A DNA stretch of 64,000 bases from assembly GCA_037576195.1 (NCBI GenBank), contig JAQZDE010000054.1:1-64000 (forward strand). The letters are read 5' to 3'. The translations under genes and the position numbers were made by a program. The stretch is from Phytoseiulus persimilis. Taxonomy: Eukaryota; Arthropoda; Arachnida; Mesostigmata; Phytoseiidae. Positions 19,025 to 30,916 of this stretch are shown piece by piece (the first letter of the stretch is position 1; each line of letters opens with the position of its first letter). The notes under the pieces were generated by a model. That model searched no databases, was not told the DNA's origin, and was given only the letters and a program-made list of their open reading frames with translations.

Positions 19025-20133
19025 TTAAACAGGCGTCTTCAGCTCAAGGTCATCGAGCTCTTCAGAAACACCGAAGTTGAGGAGGTGGTAGCAAACATGA
19101 GCCCTCCTCCAAATATCATTCTCAGTCCCGAACGGAGACTTACGGAGATTCAGGTTTTCAAGATGAACACGACTTTCGGTCCTCAAGAATGCGACATTAC
19201 CTGAGCAGGTATCGTCCTGCTCGAATCGTGTTCTGGCACCTCAAATGGGTCTGGAGAGAGTGTAAGCGTCATCAGACTCGAGTAGGTTCGACAGGGATTA
19301 TCGCTACGGTCTACTAGCTCATGGTCGGACCCGAGCTTCCGAGAGAGTGGGAGAGAATGCCGTGACGCAAAGTACGGGACGCTATGTCCGCCCTGGATGT
19401 TCGGCTGCACTGAAGCCTTGGAAATACACAAGGTCCGGCGAGTTTACAGGTGGTCATACAAGTGTACCTCTTCGTTAAAGACAGGCGTTGAGTTGGCTCA
19501 TGTATGGGGAACCTGGCAATGCTTGTTCGTAGGAAAACGTCGAAAGGATGTGCTGTGTACCTCAGTGAGCGCCTGATGGCCGACGTTCATGGCGACTGAT
19601 GCATGAAGTGCCGAAAAAAATTGCACATTGACGTGTACTCCATCGAAAGAGTTTGTCAAGTTGACACTCAAATCAGAATCGGCGAGCCTGGTGCTCACCG
19701 ATTCCATCATTGTGGGTACGTTACATGGATGATTTGAATTACTCACAATTCCATGAAACGAGCGGTCAGTCGCTTCTCGGAGTTGGGCTCTTCCAATGAG
19801 CGCTCAGAATCGAGATGATCGGTAATCACTCCGCAAACCGTGGCACGGCTGTGTTCCAGGATTGTCTCCGAGAACCGCGGCTCGTGAATTGAATCTGAAT
19901 CCAAGAAGCTCGTGGGGATTGACAAAGTGACTCGATGCTCACTGCTCACAAGCACAAGGTGTGTCAACATCTGACTGCCGCAAATTATCCGGAGTGGGTC
20001 GCTCTGTCGAAGAGAAGTGGAGCATCTCGAGCCCGATCAGGCACCGCGAAGTTTCCGTTCCGGAAGGAGCGAAAATTGTCTTTAGTGAACCACCAATCGG
20101 GAGACGGAGAGATTGGCAGGTCACTTCAGCCAT
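19025..20133 (-). CDS. Unrecognised 253-residue protein
   Basis: Five exons join in phase: 20133-20045, 19974-19747, 19687-19561, 19404-19201 and 19138-19025. The start has a good context (AAGATGGCT). The predicted product begins MAEVTCQSLRLPIGG and ends EELDDLELKTPV. It has no signal peptide, membrane helix or known motif that I can see, and looks like a soluble mixed alpha/beta protein. Coherence of four introns with preserved phase argues that it is real. The last acceptor is AAG rather than CAG/TAG. It sits just upstream of the lipase on the same strand, about 70 bases from the lipase's furthest ATG. I do not assign a function. Confidence 0.5.
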
Positions 20134-22067
20134 CTTTGTGAATGGTTCACGCTGATGTCGCGATTCTCGAAGCTTTGGGTTATGAGAGCGCGAGCTACTA
20201 CAACCCCAAGTATACTCACACGTTCAGGAACTCTACACACGGGTGCTAAACTGGGATCTCACAACAGGTACGAAAGAATTTTCACAGTGACATGATAAGT
20301 CTTGATTTTATTAGATTCCCGTTTTTCGTCATTTCCGACCCTGCGCCGGAGACTTTCGACAACAATATCTGAGAGTATGATTTCACAGAATAGCACATTG
20401 CACTTTTAGAGTAGAATGTTAAACGCAAATTTTAACAATGCGCGACAATCTCGACCGAGGCGCTTCAGGGTGATTGATAATCATCCCTCTTGGACAGATC
20501 TTCTTCATCAAAATATACAAAGAGAAACAGTCGGTGGCGACGTCTGTAATTTTGAAACGCCCGAAAACTTCAGGAAGTTGGGCTATATGCCCCGTGGATC
20601 TGGCGTTCTATAGTGTTCAACACACTGAGAGCCCCAATCGATAATTGCGGAGCTGGCCGTTGGTTGCTTTGTGACTCGTACAGCTCAACACTGCCGAAAC
20701 CAGACTTGGTACTAGGTACTTGGTCATCTCCTCGGGAAATGCCCGCTGTAAAAGCCCGACGGTCGGACCGAGACCTCTCTTCGCACCTCAGGCAGAATTC
20801 GTCAGGTACTTCGAGCAAGTGGTTACTCAGCTCTCACTATGAAATGGGAAAACGATAACAGAATAGACGGCCAAAAAGGCTAAGAAAATGAACTCCTCAG
20901 ATGATCGAATTCAGTAATCATGCTGTCGTGTCGCAACGGACGAAGCCGAGACAAATAGAGTTGCTTTAATCCGTAAACAACATAGGGATAACTCTAGGAC
21001 TTCGAGGGCGCTGACGCCTCCCGACGGGTTTTTTCCAGGCTAAAGGATCCTTGTACGCCATTGAAGCTCATCCAAGGGGAGCTGAGCACGACGTCGAAAT
21101 CGCGGTCCATCCACCCAGGACCGCCTATTGATTTCCTGCAAGAGGAGATTTCCTTCAAGACTGAGTTGCCCAGTCATGCTCCTGAACCTCCGCACACGGA
21201 ATCCTCCCAGGGAGCGAAGCGCAGCTACTGGTACGACCAGACTTGGCATCCCTGGTCGCACGAATCCTTTTAGCAGTAGGGAGCTCCATGAGGGAGTCCG
21301 TGCCTAGGATTCTCCGATTTATTGCCAACCGGTTCCTGTAAAATACATTCGTCGGTCAATCAACAGAGCTAGGAGTTATGGAAGACTAACAGGTCGGGAA
21401 GCCACGGCAATATATGTCGATGATCTTGTCCAACATGCTCCACCTTCTACGATGCAGAATGGCAATTTCGAGATTCATTCCCGCGGAGGAGATGTCGACG
21501 AAATAACTGAAAACCGCACGAAACTACTCTGTACCCGACTCTATTCTGTGACCGCATGTGGCGTGCGAAGGCTAGCAAGCTGTGCCTTGGATTCACGGCG
21601 ACATGTTCCTCAGAACGTCCGAGAGGTATCTTGCGCACAACTTGATGGAAACTCGGGGAACTTTTCGTTCTAGAACTACAATGGACCATGAGAAGAACAG
21701 GAAGACCGCCTCGTTTCTTGTTAGTGGATCTAGCTCTAACAGCAAACCACAGGAGCCTATACGAGGAGAGGTGTGAAATGCAGATGGGAGATGACTCATT
21801 AAAGGTTTCACACGAACACCTACATATTTTGTCCTCCAACATGGTTGCTTTCAGCCCTGAAACTAATGTTTTAATTCTTCGTAAAGAATCTCCGACCTCA
21901 GGACCGCCCCAACAAAGTCTCTTGTGCGTTTTCTTGTTTTCTTCTTCCCAGTTTTCGGTGTGTAGATGCTATCGGACCATAACATCGAACATGGGCTTTC
22001 GATCTGACGATAAATTGGATGAAATTACGTTTCTGCCCATTGTTGTCCGACTCCAGCCTGAGACGTT
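20134..22067. other. Stretch between the unknown gene and PDK
   Basis: There are several 60-130 codon open frames on both strands (for example minus 20818-20570 and plus 21061-21273), but no recognised domain and no splice model that holds. Exons of an unrecognised gene may be hidden here. Confidence 0.35.
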
Positions 22068-24302
22068 CTATTTCGCCGATGACACGTCATCGACCTGACA
22101 GGCTGTAGCTGGAAAAAAAATGACCTCCATCTCATTGCATAATCCGAGCTACACATACCGCTTATTGGGCTGGACCAGTCGTTGGAGCCAATAACCATGT
22201 TGTAGTGTTTCGATGAAGTTTTGTTGAAAATGGGGAGTTTTTCGTGCGAATCTTTTGAGATGGCTTTAATAAACACATGAGCATCAGTTCCGTAGCCTTC
22301 CATGGATGTGACGGTCAAATCCCCGTGGAGATACCTGTGAACGATGGGGAGGAATCATCACTGAGTAGCCGAGATGAGCTCGGTGCCGGCCTCTCATCGG
22401 TGTCAGGGTGGGACTTCTGCTAATCTCGTTGACCTTCGTCGATATCTCAAACAAAAGAAGCTGCTCTGGAACCCAACCTACTTTGCGTAGAGTCTCGATA
22501 TAGGTAGACCGTATCCGTAGCCAGCTAACGGCGCTGAGTTCGTAGAACTGGGCTCGGGTGCGGTGGAATACATATATTGGAACAGAAGATCGCTGGCGCT
22601 TCGCGGAATACCGCCGCCCAAGTCGCTCAGCTGCGGAGAACAGATCAGCGGTTAGGAGCTAGAATGAAGGAGGTGACTGATTCAGACCTGACCTCTAGCT
22701 TGTGCCCAAGAGGCGGGAAAATCATCATTAGAGGGTTCACCTTTATCGTGATATCTTCTTTGCCTTCGACGATTAGAACGCGGAGATCAGGCAGGTTGTC
22801 AGCATCGGAACCGTAGTGTTCGACCACTGCACGCATAGCGTTTTTTAGAAGCTCGAAGAGTATATGATACAAATGAGAGGGAACGTATACGATGCGTATG
22901 CGCGGTTCTGGAGTTCGACAGGAACGAAATTTAGCTATGTTAACACGCAGAATGATCACGTATCCAAGGATGTAAGAAATCTGGGGTTTACAGGAGATTG
23001 ATGGCTCCATATGCTGCGTTACCTTCGGGAATGCACTCGAGTATCATGCTGGGAGAAGTGAGATAATATTGATCACAAAGAAATTTCGCATTTTCGTACG
23101 CGTCGAGGCACACAGATTTGATATCACAATGGGGATCGATTACACCGACTTGACTGCCGTTTCCTAAAAACGTTTTAGATTCTCGTCAGCGGCCGGATCA
23201 GGTGGCAGATCATACGTCTGATTGCTTCCTCAACGGGGTCCTCAAACAAGGATATCATATCGATAGCGCAACTGGGAGTGCTGCCTCACCTGAAGGCCGC
23301 TCTTGCTCTCCGAATAGTGAGGTGTGCTGGTTTATCAGCATCCGAATGGATATCCTCGACATGTAAAACCTGTCCAAGAAGTATTGGATAGTGTGCTCCG
23401 TCGATACATCGCATTTGTGCTGCTGTTTGAGCTCGAGCACGCCCTCGGCCATTGTCTGGACCACGGTATTGTGACGATTCCTGACTTTTGTCAGGGTGTC
23501 GGTGAAATCGTTGAGCACAACGTCGGACGGCGCTCCCTAAACATCGGGGTACAGATGAACTCGTTCATTGGGTACTAAGCCTTCAGGAGTTCACTCGAAT
23601 CGGATTCTGCTCACCTTATGGAGTCTGTCGAATTCGGCGATATCCATGAAGCTTCTCTGATACCATGAAGTCACCAGCCTGACGGATGGTGTGCTCAATA
23701 GTTGGGGCGGAAGAAGTTCGATTTCTTTCATTATATTAGCCAAGCGAACCGGAACTTCTTTCCGTAGAAAAGCGAAGGAGTCTGCAGGATTGGCTCGCTC
23801 CCCTGTGGGAATGTCAATGAAAATCTTGACCTGTGCTCTCCCTCCAAGTGCTCCATGTCTCGCAGACTGTGCTCCGAATTTCCTAGATCCTATCCGAACG
23901 CCGGGTCAGAGGATGAGAAGCTTGACGATACACAGTAATAAACAGACTGTCTTCGATGCAACACAGAGCCCAAAGCAGAGTAGAGCTAGCATTGAGATCT
24001 GATGAGGTGATAGCCCACCCTACCTAAAAAAGTGGGCCGCAAGGACTCAAGGCAATTCTTCTGAACTTTCGAGCTGATTGGCCGGCCTATGAGAGCTCTC
24101 CCTGCTACCTTTTATCTAACGACAAGCAATGCCGAAACGATACGTGAGTCTGAGAAAGTCACCCACCAAAATCGAGGAACTGTTTGATCGACAAAGGCGA
24201 TGGGTTGAATTTGGAATAGTGATCGATCAGTCGGTTGAAATCATTGCCGACAACCTTTCCAGGATTTGTACAGAGACGCCGCACCGGAACGGCGAGCTTC
24301 AT
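22068..24302 (-). CDS. PDK: Pyruvate dehydrogenase (acetyl-transferring) kinase, mitochondrial
   Basis: PDK phosphorylates the E1 alpha subunit of the pyruvate dehydrogenase complex in the matrix and switches it off. Eight exons join in phase (24302-24167, 23781-23615, 23536-23290, 23163-23023, 22907-22741, 22630-22482, 22334-22159, 22108-22068) to give 407 residues, the usual size. The N-terminus is basic ([11 protein letters not shown]), as expected for mitochondrial import. The family blocks are present: [46 protein letters not shown], and the GHKL ATPase boxes [21 protein letters not shown] and [15 protein letters not shown], then the tail SNDWSSP. The nearest relatives are PDK isoforms rather than the branched-chain kinase, judged by eye. 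Confidence 0.95.
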
Positions 24303-25715
24303 CTCGAGGGTCTGAAACAAAATCCGGACAAACACTGAGAAATCTGAGTCGAGATATCGCGTGTCGTGGGTGCAGTGGAGTGTCATCAAACGCGAACGCC
24401 ATGGAAGAATACCGGATTCGCGTCTTAGTGAAACACAGTTGTTGATGCCAACTAGAAGTGCCACTCAACGCTGATCTTGTCTAAGCTTCGAGGAAACGCT
24501 CACAATCGCAACCATAATTCGCCTGTGCACGCAGAGAGCTGTGGTGATATCCACTGAGGCACGTATAATAATCCGCTGCCTCACCTCATGTTCCGCCAGA
24601 CATAACCTCTCAGCGAGCTCAGAAAAGCAATCGTGTCCATAAGTTTTTGCTGTCGTTTGATCAATCTGCGGCGATTGAGCCGATTGACGGTATCTGTTGT
24701 CGAAAACCAAAGTATACATGCATCTGGTCACGGCCCGCCGGCAAAGCGGTCGGAACTTCTGATCTGTATTTTCAGTGCCATGACGCAGAATGACGCTCGC
24801 CGTGAAATCTACAGAGACGCGCGGATCGCGGAAGCTGCAACGGAGTCATTGGCACGACGTTTCCGTGGATGCCGTTGTGCCGTAGACAGCGTCCTCTTTT
24901 CGTCACAGCGTTTGTTTACATTCTCGAGCAAGTTATCTCGGTAGTGTTCCCTAACACGTTCCCAGTAGTCCGATAGCAGGCCTCATTCCGATGTATCCGT
25001 GAGATCCACTCCGATCGATTCCATCCGAGCGCATGAAACGCGCGCGATTCGAAGCTCATGGGACAGCGAACTTATGCAGATGCGTGGATACGTGATCTCC
25101 CGATGTTTTGGGGAGAAGTGGCACTCGGAACCATGTTGTCGAGCTCAAAAAATGAGGTAAAAAACTGACGTATGGCATGACATGGGATTCGAAGCCGAGC
25201 CTTCCCGGCCAGCTTCTCGGAGTCTCCCCGCGGCGCCGGCACGACACAGCCTCCATACTCCAGATTTGTTCCGGGTCGAGATCGTTCGCTTCTCATTCAT
25301 ATGTAGATCGTTCGGTCTCTCCCGAGTTCGCTCGCCCTCTCCTAATGGATCCCACACGAACGCTTGTTGACTAATCTATCGGAAAACTTCGTCGGTGTAC
25401 AGAGACAAACCCGAGGTCGTGTTCTCCTGATCGCAATGGAAAATCACGAGCGCTCCGACCCGATGCTAGAAAGTATAGAACCGGCGCTTCAGAGAACGAT
25501 ATCATCTTTCATCTTGGCACAGAGGAGAGGAAGAACCGAGACGTGCTTTTCATCCGAGGCAGAGCTTCGATACACGTATCCGCGATGGATGTACCTGCCA
25601 GGAGAGCCGTACTCATACCCTGACGCCCAAAGGATTCATTCAAGCTTTCTTCCTCACATGTCTGTCCCGAACGAGTTCCTCATCTGAGTGATGACATTGC
25701 GCACCGCAGTGAGAC
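24303..25715. other. Stretch upstream of PDK
   Basis: It probably includes the PDK promoter and 5' untranslated region. One small plus-strand frame, 25436-25687 (84 codons, starting MENHERSDPM after GCAATGG), has a good start context but no recognisable domain. Nothing else is supported. Confidence 0.35.
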
Positions 25716-26414
25716 CTATAGCGACAAGGTGAATTCGCTATAGCTACGAGACGTCGTCATGACCTCAGAATCCTCTTCTTTGAGAGTCCCTGAACTGCTG
25801 CAAGTCAGAGCGCGCCAGATGAAGTTTCTGAACTCACCGTTCAGGAAAAGGAGCTTCCGAGGAAAACAAGCAAAGCCGGAGAGAAGAGTGAGCAACAGAA
25901 CTAGTCGGTGGCCCAGCTGGTCGTCGCGAATATGAACCTTCGGTCTGGGAGAGGGAAGGACAGCAGACTCAATGATGCAGCGCCAGCTATTCCATGACAC
26001 TTCGATAACGACTAGGATCTTCGAAGAGCTTGCAATGAGCACGGCTGCCAAGCGACGGGGCTCAGTCTGAAGCATGAGTTCCTCAAAGTCGACATCACGC
26101 AGAGATAGCTCTCAAAGTTCTGACGAAGATCAATCCTTGCGGAACGCGGCCTTCCTGAGGGGAAGTAGATCCTCATTCTTCCTGGCCGCAACTCTGGCGT
26201 AACTCGTTTTGAAGTTAACTTCCTACAAAATCGAGATACCGAACCTTGGTGCAACCCGATGCCTCCGTTTATACTCAGAAGACACCATCCTGTGGATAGG
26301 ACCCGGGAGCTCGGTGTCTGTTTTCATTTTGGAGTGGAGAGAGGCATCGTCTACCGTCAACACGTGGGTTTGATCGAAACCGATGCTGCGAAGCTTTTCG
26401 AATTCCGAATCCAA
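25716..26414 (-). CDS. Possible exons of an unrecognised gene
   Basis: Several minus-strand pieces look protein-like. There is a charged piece at 26414-26280 (DSEFEKLRSIGFDQTHV), one after TTTTGTAG at about 26225, and one with VDFEELMLQTEPRRLAAVLI near 26080-26010. The splice phases between them do not close, so no gene model is given. Alternatives are a decayed gene or chance. It lies head to head with RRP9. Confidence 0.25.
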
Positions 26415-26476
26415 TTCAGCGCTGTATTCTCATGTCGGCTGTCCTCTGACTCTCTGATTCTTTCGAAAAACGGATC

Positions 26477-28451
26477 ATGTCGTTCTTTGTCAAGACAGCG
26501 CGCAAAGCCAAGAGTGTTCAAAAGAAGCGAGGTGCCAAATCACAGACGAAATCGCTCCCTGTGGCTAAAAAACCTCGTGAGTACTCTCCAATCCTATATA
26601 CGGTTGAGCATATCAAGAATACCTTCTTCCTCGATTTTATGTGGAGTTCATGGTGTGAAACGTCCTCCGCCTCTCTCCGCGGACCCAATATCCAATGTAT
26701 CCTCTGGTCTCCGATTCTAGAGGGCCTTATTCCCGTGATGTGTTCTGTGTGTATCTATTGACTCAATTGGTCGACAAGCTCGTATCAGTGGAGCATTCGT
26801 GCGGGATCTGCGCGAGCTGTACGATTATCCCGAACGCTACGTGGGAAATGTACCTCAGATGGGTTTTAATCGTCGAAGTAATGTTCTAGGCATCGATGAT
26901 GTCGAAATAACATCGGATGAGGAAGATGTCGATGACGTGAATCGAGAGTACTCCGGAGAAAGCGGAGTAGAGTCCGCTGATGAGGAAAGTGCTGAGCAGA
27001 AGAAGCTCCGTATCGCCAAGGCATACATAGACGAAATACGTAAGAATGAACTGGAGGAAGAAGACGACGAGGAGCAGAAAAGGAGCCTCATCGCGCACAG
27101 GCTGAAGAGAGACGTCTTGGAGCAAAGCGGTCGCCTGTTCAAACCAATCGCTGCGAACTTCCAGAAAGTTGACGAGGGAGGCATTGTTTTTTTGAAAAAC
27201 CAGCATCGTCTCCCGATAACGAGAATCGCTTTGAGCTATGACGAAAAAGTCGTATACTCTGCCTCGAAGGACGGTTCTCTGGTCAAATGGTGAGCTCTCA
27301 TACGGATCCAGAAGCTGTACAGGATGGTACCGTTTCGTAAAATGAGTTCGATAACCTGAAACAGTTTCTTGGATGACAGGTCTATCGACATGGCGGAGAA
27401 CAAAGGTCAGCGGACCGTCAGGGTGAAGGCAGCACATGCCGCGTCTATCCTGGCTCTAGCGCTGAGTTCAGATGCGAAATTTCTCGCGAGTGGGTGCGAG
27501 AAGAACGTCCTGACGATTTGGAATCCGGCTACTTTAGAGAAAATTCATACGTTCGCAATGAATCAACATCGGGGCAAGTTGACTGGTCTCGTTTTCCGTC
27601 ACAACACACATCAACTGTTCAGTTGTTCGGCGGACCGTTCGGTAAAAGTGTGGAGTCTCGACGAGATGGCTTACGTTGAAACATTGTTCGGTCATGAAGA
27701 TGCAGTAACGGGAATCGACAGCTTCCTGAGAGGTAAACTACCATGTTTCCCGGAGAACATACTTGAACCACATTGGAATTTTGAATTCGTATTTCTCTAT
27801 TGTGGTGGATTGACTTTATCATCAGTTTGAGACTTGATATTCTAAATTCTCAGATCGCGCTCTAAGTTCTGGGGGCCTCGACGGCACTTTGAGATTGTGG
27901 AAGATACCGGAAGAATCCCAGCTGGTATTCCAAGGCAATGGTACCTCCGTCGACTGCTGTGCTATGCTCAGCGACGAAACTTTTGTTTCTGGACATGACG
28001 ATGGACGTGTCTACCTGTGGAGAGTCATGAAAAAAAAACCCGTGTTCAGGATAACTGTCGCAAAGCAATGGGTGTCGGCAGTGGCTGCCTTAAGGAATAG
28101 CGATCTAGTTGCAGCCGGATCTAGTTCCGGTGAGATAGTACTTCTAAAGGTGAGACCTTCGTAAACGGTCAGTGAAAATTTTCCAAGTCATGTATACCAG
28201 TCGGTTCCCAGGAACGTTAACATGTCGTATCCGCTCAACAGACCTTGAACTGCCAGCGAGATGCTCAGGGACGTCCGAGTCTCGAAGAAATCGCAAGAAT
28301 TCCATGCTTAGGTTTCATCAACTCCCTGTCGTTTTCTTCATCGTCGAAGCTGCTCGTCGCCGCTTGCTCTCAGGAACACGCTCTCGGACGTTGGGAACGA
28401 ATCAAAGGCGCGAAGAACTCCGTGTGCGTGTTCCCAATAATCTATTCTTGA
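26477..28451 (+). CDS. RRP9: U3 snoRNP protein RRP9 (U3-55K)
   Basis: RRP9 binds the B/C motif of U3 snoRNA and is needed for early cleavages of pre-18S rRNA in the nucleolus. Five exons join in phase: 26477-26576, 26890-27289, 27380-27732, 27854-28149 and 28242-28451, giving 452 residues against about 475 in vertebrates. The N-terminus is basic (KKRGAKSQTK), followed by an acidic stretch and the helical block RIAKAYIDEIRKNE. A WD40 propeller then starts at HRLPITRIALS and includes SASKDGSLVKW, SCSADRSVKVWSLDEMAYVE, SSGGLDGTLRLWKIPEESQL and AACSQEHALGRWERIKGAKN, all diagnostic for RRP9. The domain order is complete. It converges with the RhoGAP gene. Confidence 0.95.
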
Positions 28452-29261
28452 TGAACGTGAACTTCGAGAAGCGAACTGCGTGTACATAATAAAGCTATCA
28501 TTTAAACCTACTTTCGAACTGAGCGATTCGGTCACTGGCGTTTCGAGCGCCTTTCCGCTCGATTCAGAAATTGATCTTCCAGCATCGTGGTTTATTTCTC
28601 GTCTTAGATTACAGCGCAAGCAGTAATAATACTTTGGTACCAGAAATAATATAATGATACATGTATATTATATATATATATATATATATAAATCTATCCC
28701 TAATAATCACCGGGAAGAAAGTCTTTGGCACAAGAGAACCGTACAACTCGGGGTCCCTGAGCGGTACAGCGGGACAAGTCGCACTCACTACAGAAGGGAG
28801 GAACCAACGATAATGTTCTACCTCTCTATGTAGTAGCCGCGGGAGAAGTAGTAAGATCAGTAGATAGGAGTCGATGGAATACGCGTACATACGGCAATAT
28901 GCTTGCAAATTTACAATCGTGGCGAAAGCAAGACGAGGACAAAGTCACGTTTTGAAAATTCGGCACTGACTCCAACGAAATCCGTCAAAGACATCTTTGA
29001 AGTGAGGTTCGGTGATGACAATGATGTGTCGCATGAATATATGGTGGTGACAATGTTCGAAGATAACATGACATTGCTGCTGCTTGTAAAAACGTCCTCC
29101 ACTTCTCTAGCGGGCGCTGGCCGACCTCCAGCCTGATGCCTATCAACAAATCTTTCCAAAAAAGTGAAATATGGAACCGACGCGCGGAAGCATGCGGAGC
29201 GTCGGTATCTTGTGCTCTGTGGCGGATACCACGATGATAGTCTTGGGAATCATCAAAAACT
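28452..29261. other. Convergent gap between RRP9 and the RhoGAP gene
   Basis: It holds the 3' ends of both genes, an AATAAAG near 28488 that may serve RRP9, and an AT microsatellite. No gene is seen. Confidence 0.45.
28664..28692 (+). repeat. AT dinucleotide microsatellite
   Basis: This is a run of TA/AT dinucleotides about 28 bases long with one interruption near its left end. Confidence 0.9.
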
Positions 29262-30916
29262 TTAGGAGAAATTCTCCACTAACGTGGCCACGCCTACTTT
29301 TATGAGGAACTCCACGAAGTGATTGATACGCTGAATTGAGTTCAGTGTCGCGGCGCTGCGCTCAGACCACAGCAGGGAAGGCCCGAAAACAATCGCCAAG
29401 TTTGAGGGACTCATCTTATTAAAGTCACTTTGCTGCACGACTTTTGCTAGGAAATTGAATACAACCAGCAGAACATTCAGATTATCCTGTGGTAATCGCT
29501 GCAAGATCTGTTGAGCTCTCAGGGCTTTCTTCGCGACATCGAGTTCTTGGAAAGTGATCACATCTCCGTAGTTGGCGAAAGTCAGAAGGGGTTCCGGCAG
29601 ACTCCGAAGGAACGATTTGAGGGTAGCCGCGGCGAGATGATAGCTGTCCGAGAACTGTGAAAGCTCAACGGATTTGCCTTCATCGAAAAGGCTCTGCACC
29701 GCCTTTAAAGTCGTGCTGTTGGCGGAACGTCTGAAGAGACCCTCACTCTCCAGAGCGGATTCGCAGTTGAGATATTGGATACAGGTTTTTAACACTATGG
29801 GAATACCGTTGGGGCTCCTGAGACAGAGAACGTCAAGAGGGACGTTGAACTGCTGAGTCTCCCTGTAGGATTTGGCCGCCCCGCTCAAAGACCCTAGTGA
29901 TGTGCTGCTTGGCATCTTGAACCACCTCTTAGATTCGCGTTCTTTCAGGTCGCGATCGTGCTCAGCGACAGCGTCGGGTATTTGGATTTGATCGAAATGT
30001 CTCAAGTGAGTTTTCAACTCAGAGAGGCGATTCACATAAACAATTTTTTTGCCGAACTTCGTCGAGATGTATGGTTTGAAAACTTGGTAGATGACTTTGA
30101 TGAAGGTCGTTGGGTGAACCAAGTACATGTTCTTGAGGTTCTTTTTATATTTCCGATCGAACGTCCGGAACGCCGTCCACAACCACGAGAGAGTTGGTTT
30201 GTTCTTAGAGTTCAGACCATGGTGAAAATATACCAGAACGTAGTCAGTCTCGACAAACTGATCCAACGTATGTTGCAGATAGCGCAGTAGTTTTGAATGG
30301 CTTATCGAGTCAGACGGGGGCAGTCGGCAAGCTGAGACGACGATGATTGTGCGACCAGATAAATCGACACCTGGGAGTAGAAGGAATTCAGTTATGCGTC
30401 TTTTGCTCGATGAAAGGTTTCCTTCGTCGGGGGTCACTCGACTGGCCGTCGAAGAGATCACTCCCGAAACCTCGAAATGTATGTTCTCCAGATAAGAGTG
30501 ACATATTCTGAACTTATGATGGCAAGAATAACGAACAGAGTAATAAGAATGTCCTTCTGGGGAGGTCTCACCGGCTACTTCCACGATTCCAAACTGAGAG
30601 ATGTCCTCGAAGTCGCTTTCCTGCTGAAGCGCGATTTCGTAATCTTCATCCCGGATTGCCATCTCATCCGGCATATCCAAATCACCTCCTGGAATCGTTT
30701 GATTGTGAAGCACTCCGATCTCGTTGACGTTCGCGGCCGGAACACCACAGCAGAATGAGTCGAATATTCAGTCCCAGATACCTGTATCTCCGATGGATAG
30801 GTTGTCCGTTGCCAGGGAGAGCTCTTCGGTGGCAAGGGGTGACCCAGGAGTCTTGAATTCGGAGTCGTCGAATTCCAAAGCTGGCTCCAAGTCGCAGTCT
30901 CCGACGGAGCTTGACC
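29262..30916 (-). CDS. ARHGAP1: p50RhoGAP-like Rho GTPase-activating protein (CRAL-TRIO + RhoGAP)
   Basis: It stimulates GTP hydrolysis by Rho/Cdc42 GTPases, with a Sec14/BCH module thought to help membrane and GTPase targeting. The main exons are 30712-30572 and 30370-29262. An upstream acidic exon 30916-30782 (EFDDSEFKTPGSPLATEE) joins in phase, and further 5' exons must exist because it has no ATG. If the gene instead started at 30674, 403 residues would result. The BCH domain runs from IVEVAG through LLRYLQHTLDQFVE to KIVYVNRLSEL. The RhoGAP domain runs from PLDVLCL to the C-terminus, with the arginine finger in EGLFRRSAN, then LKSFLRSLPEPLLTF and NKMSPSNLAIVFGPSLLW. All catalytic elements look intact. 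The 201-base intron 30571-30371 is in frame and open, so an unspliced form would still be translatable. Confidence 0.92.

Noticed and set aside
20142-20249. Short plus-strand frame starting MVHADVAILEALGYES
   Set aside because: Its ATG would be only 8 bases from the divergent start codon of the 253-residue gene, and no second exon could be joined.
26855-27437. Minus-strand open frames of 109 and 183 codons
   Set aside because: They are antisense to RRP9 exon 2 and its intron. RRP9 is certain.
29674-30290. Plus-strand open frames inside the RhoGAP gene
   Set aside because: They are shadows of the minus-strand RhoGAP exon, which has full domain support.
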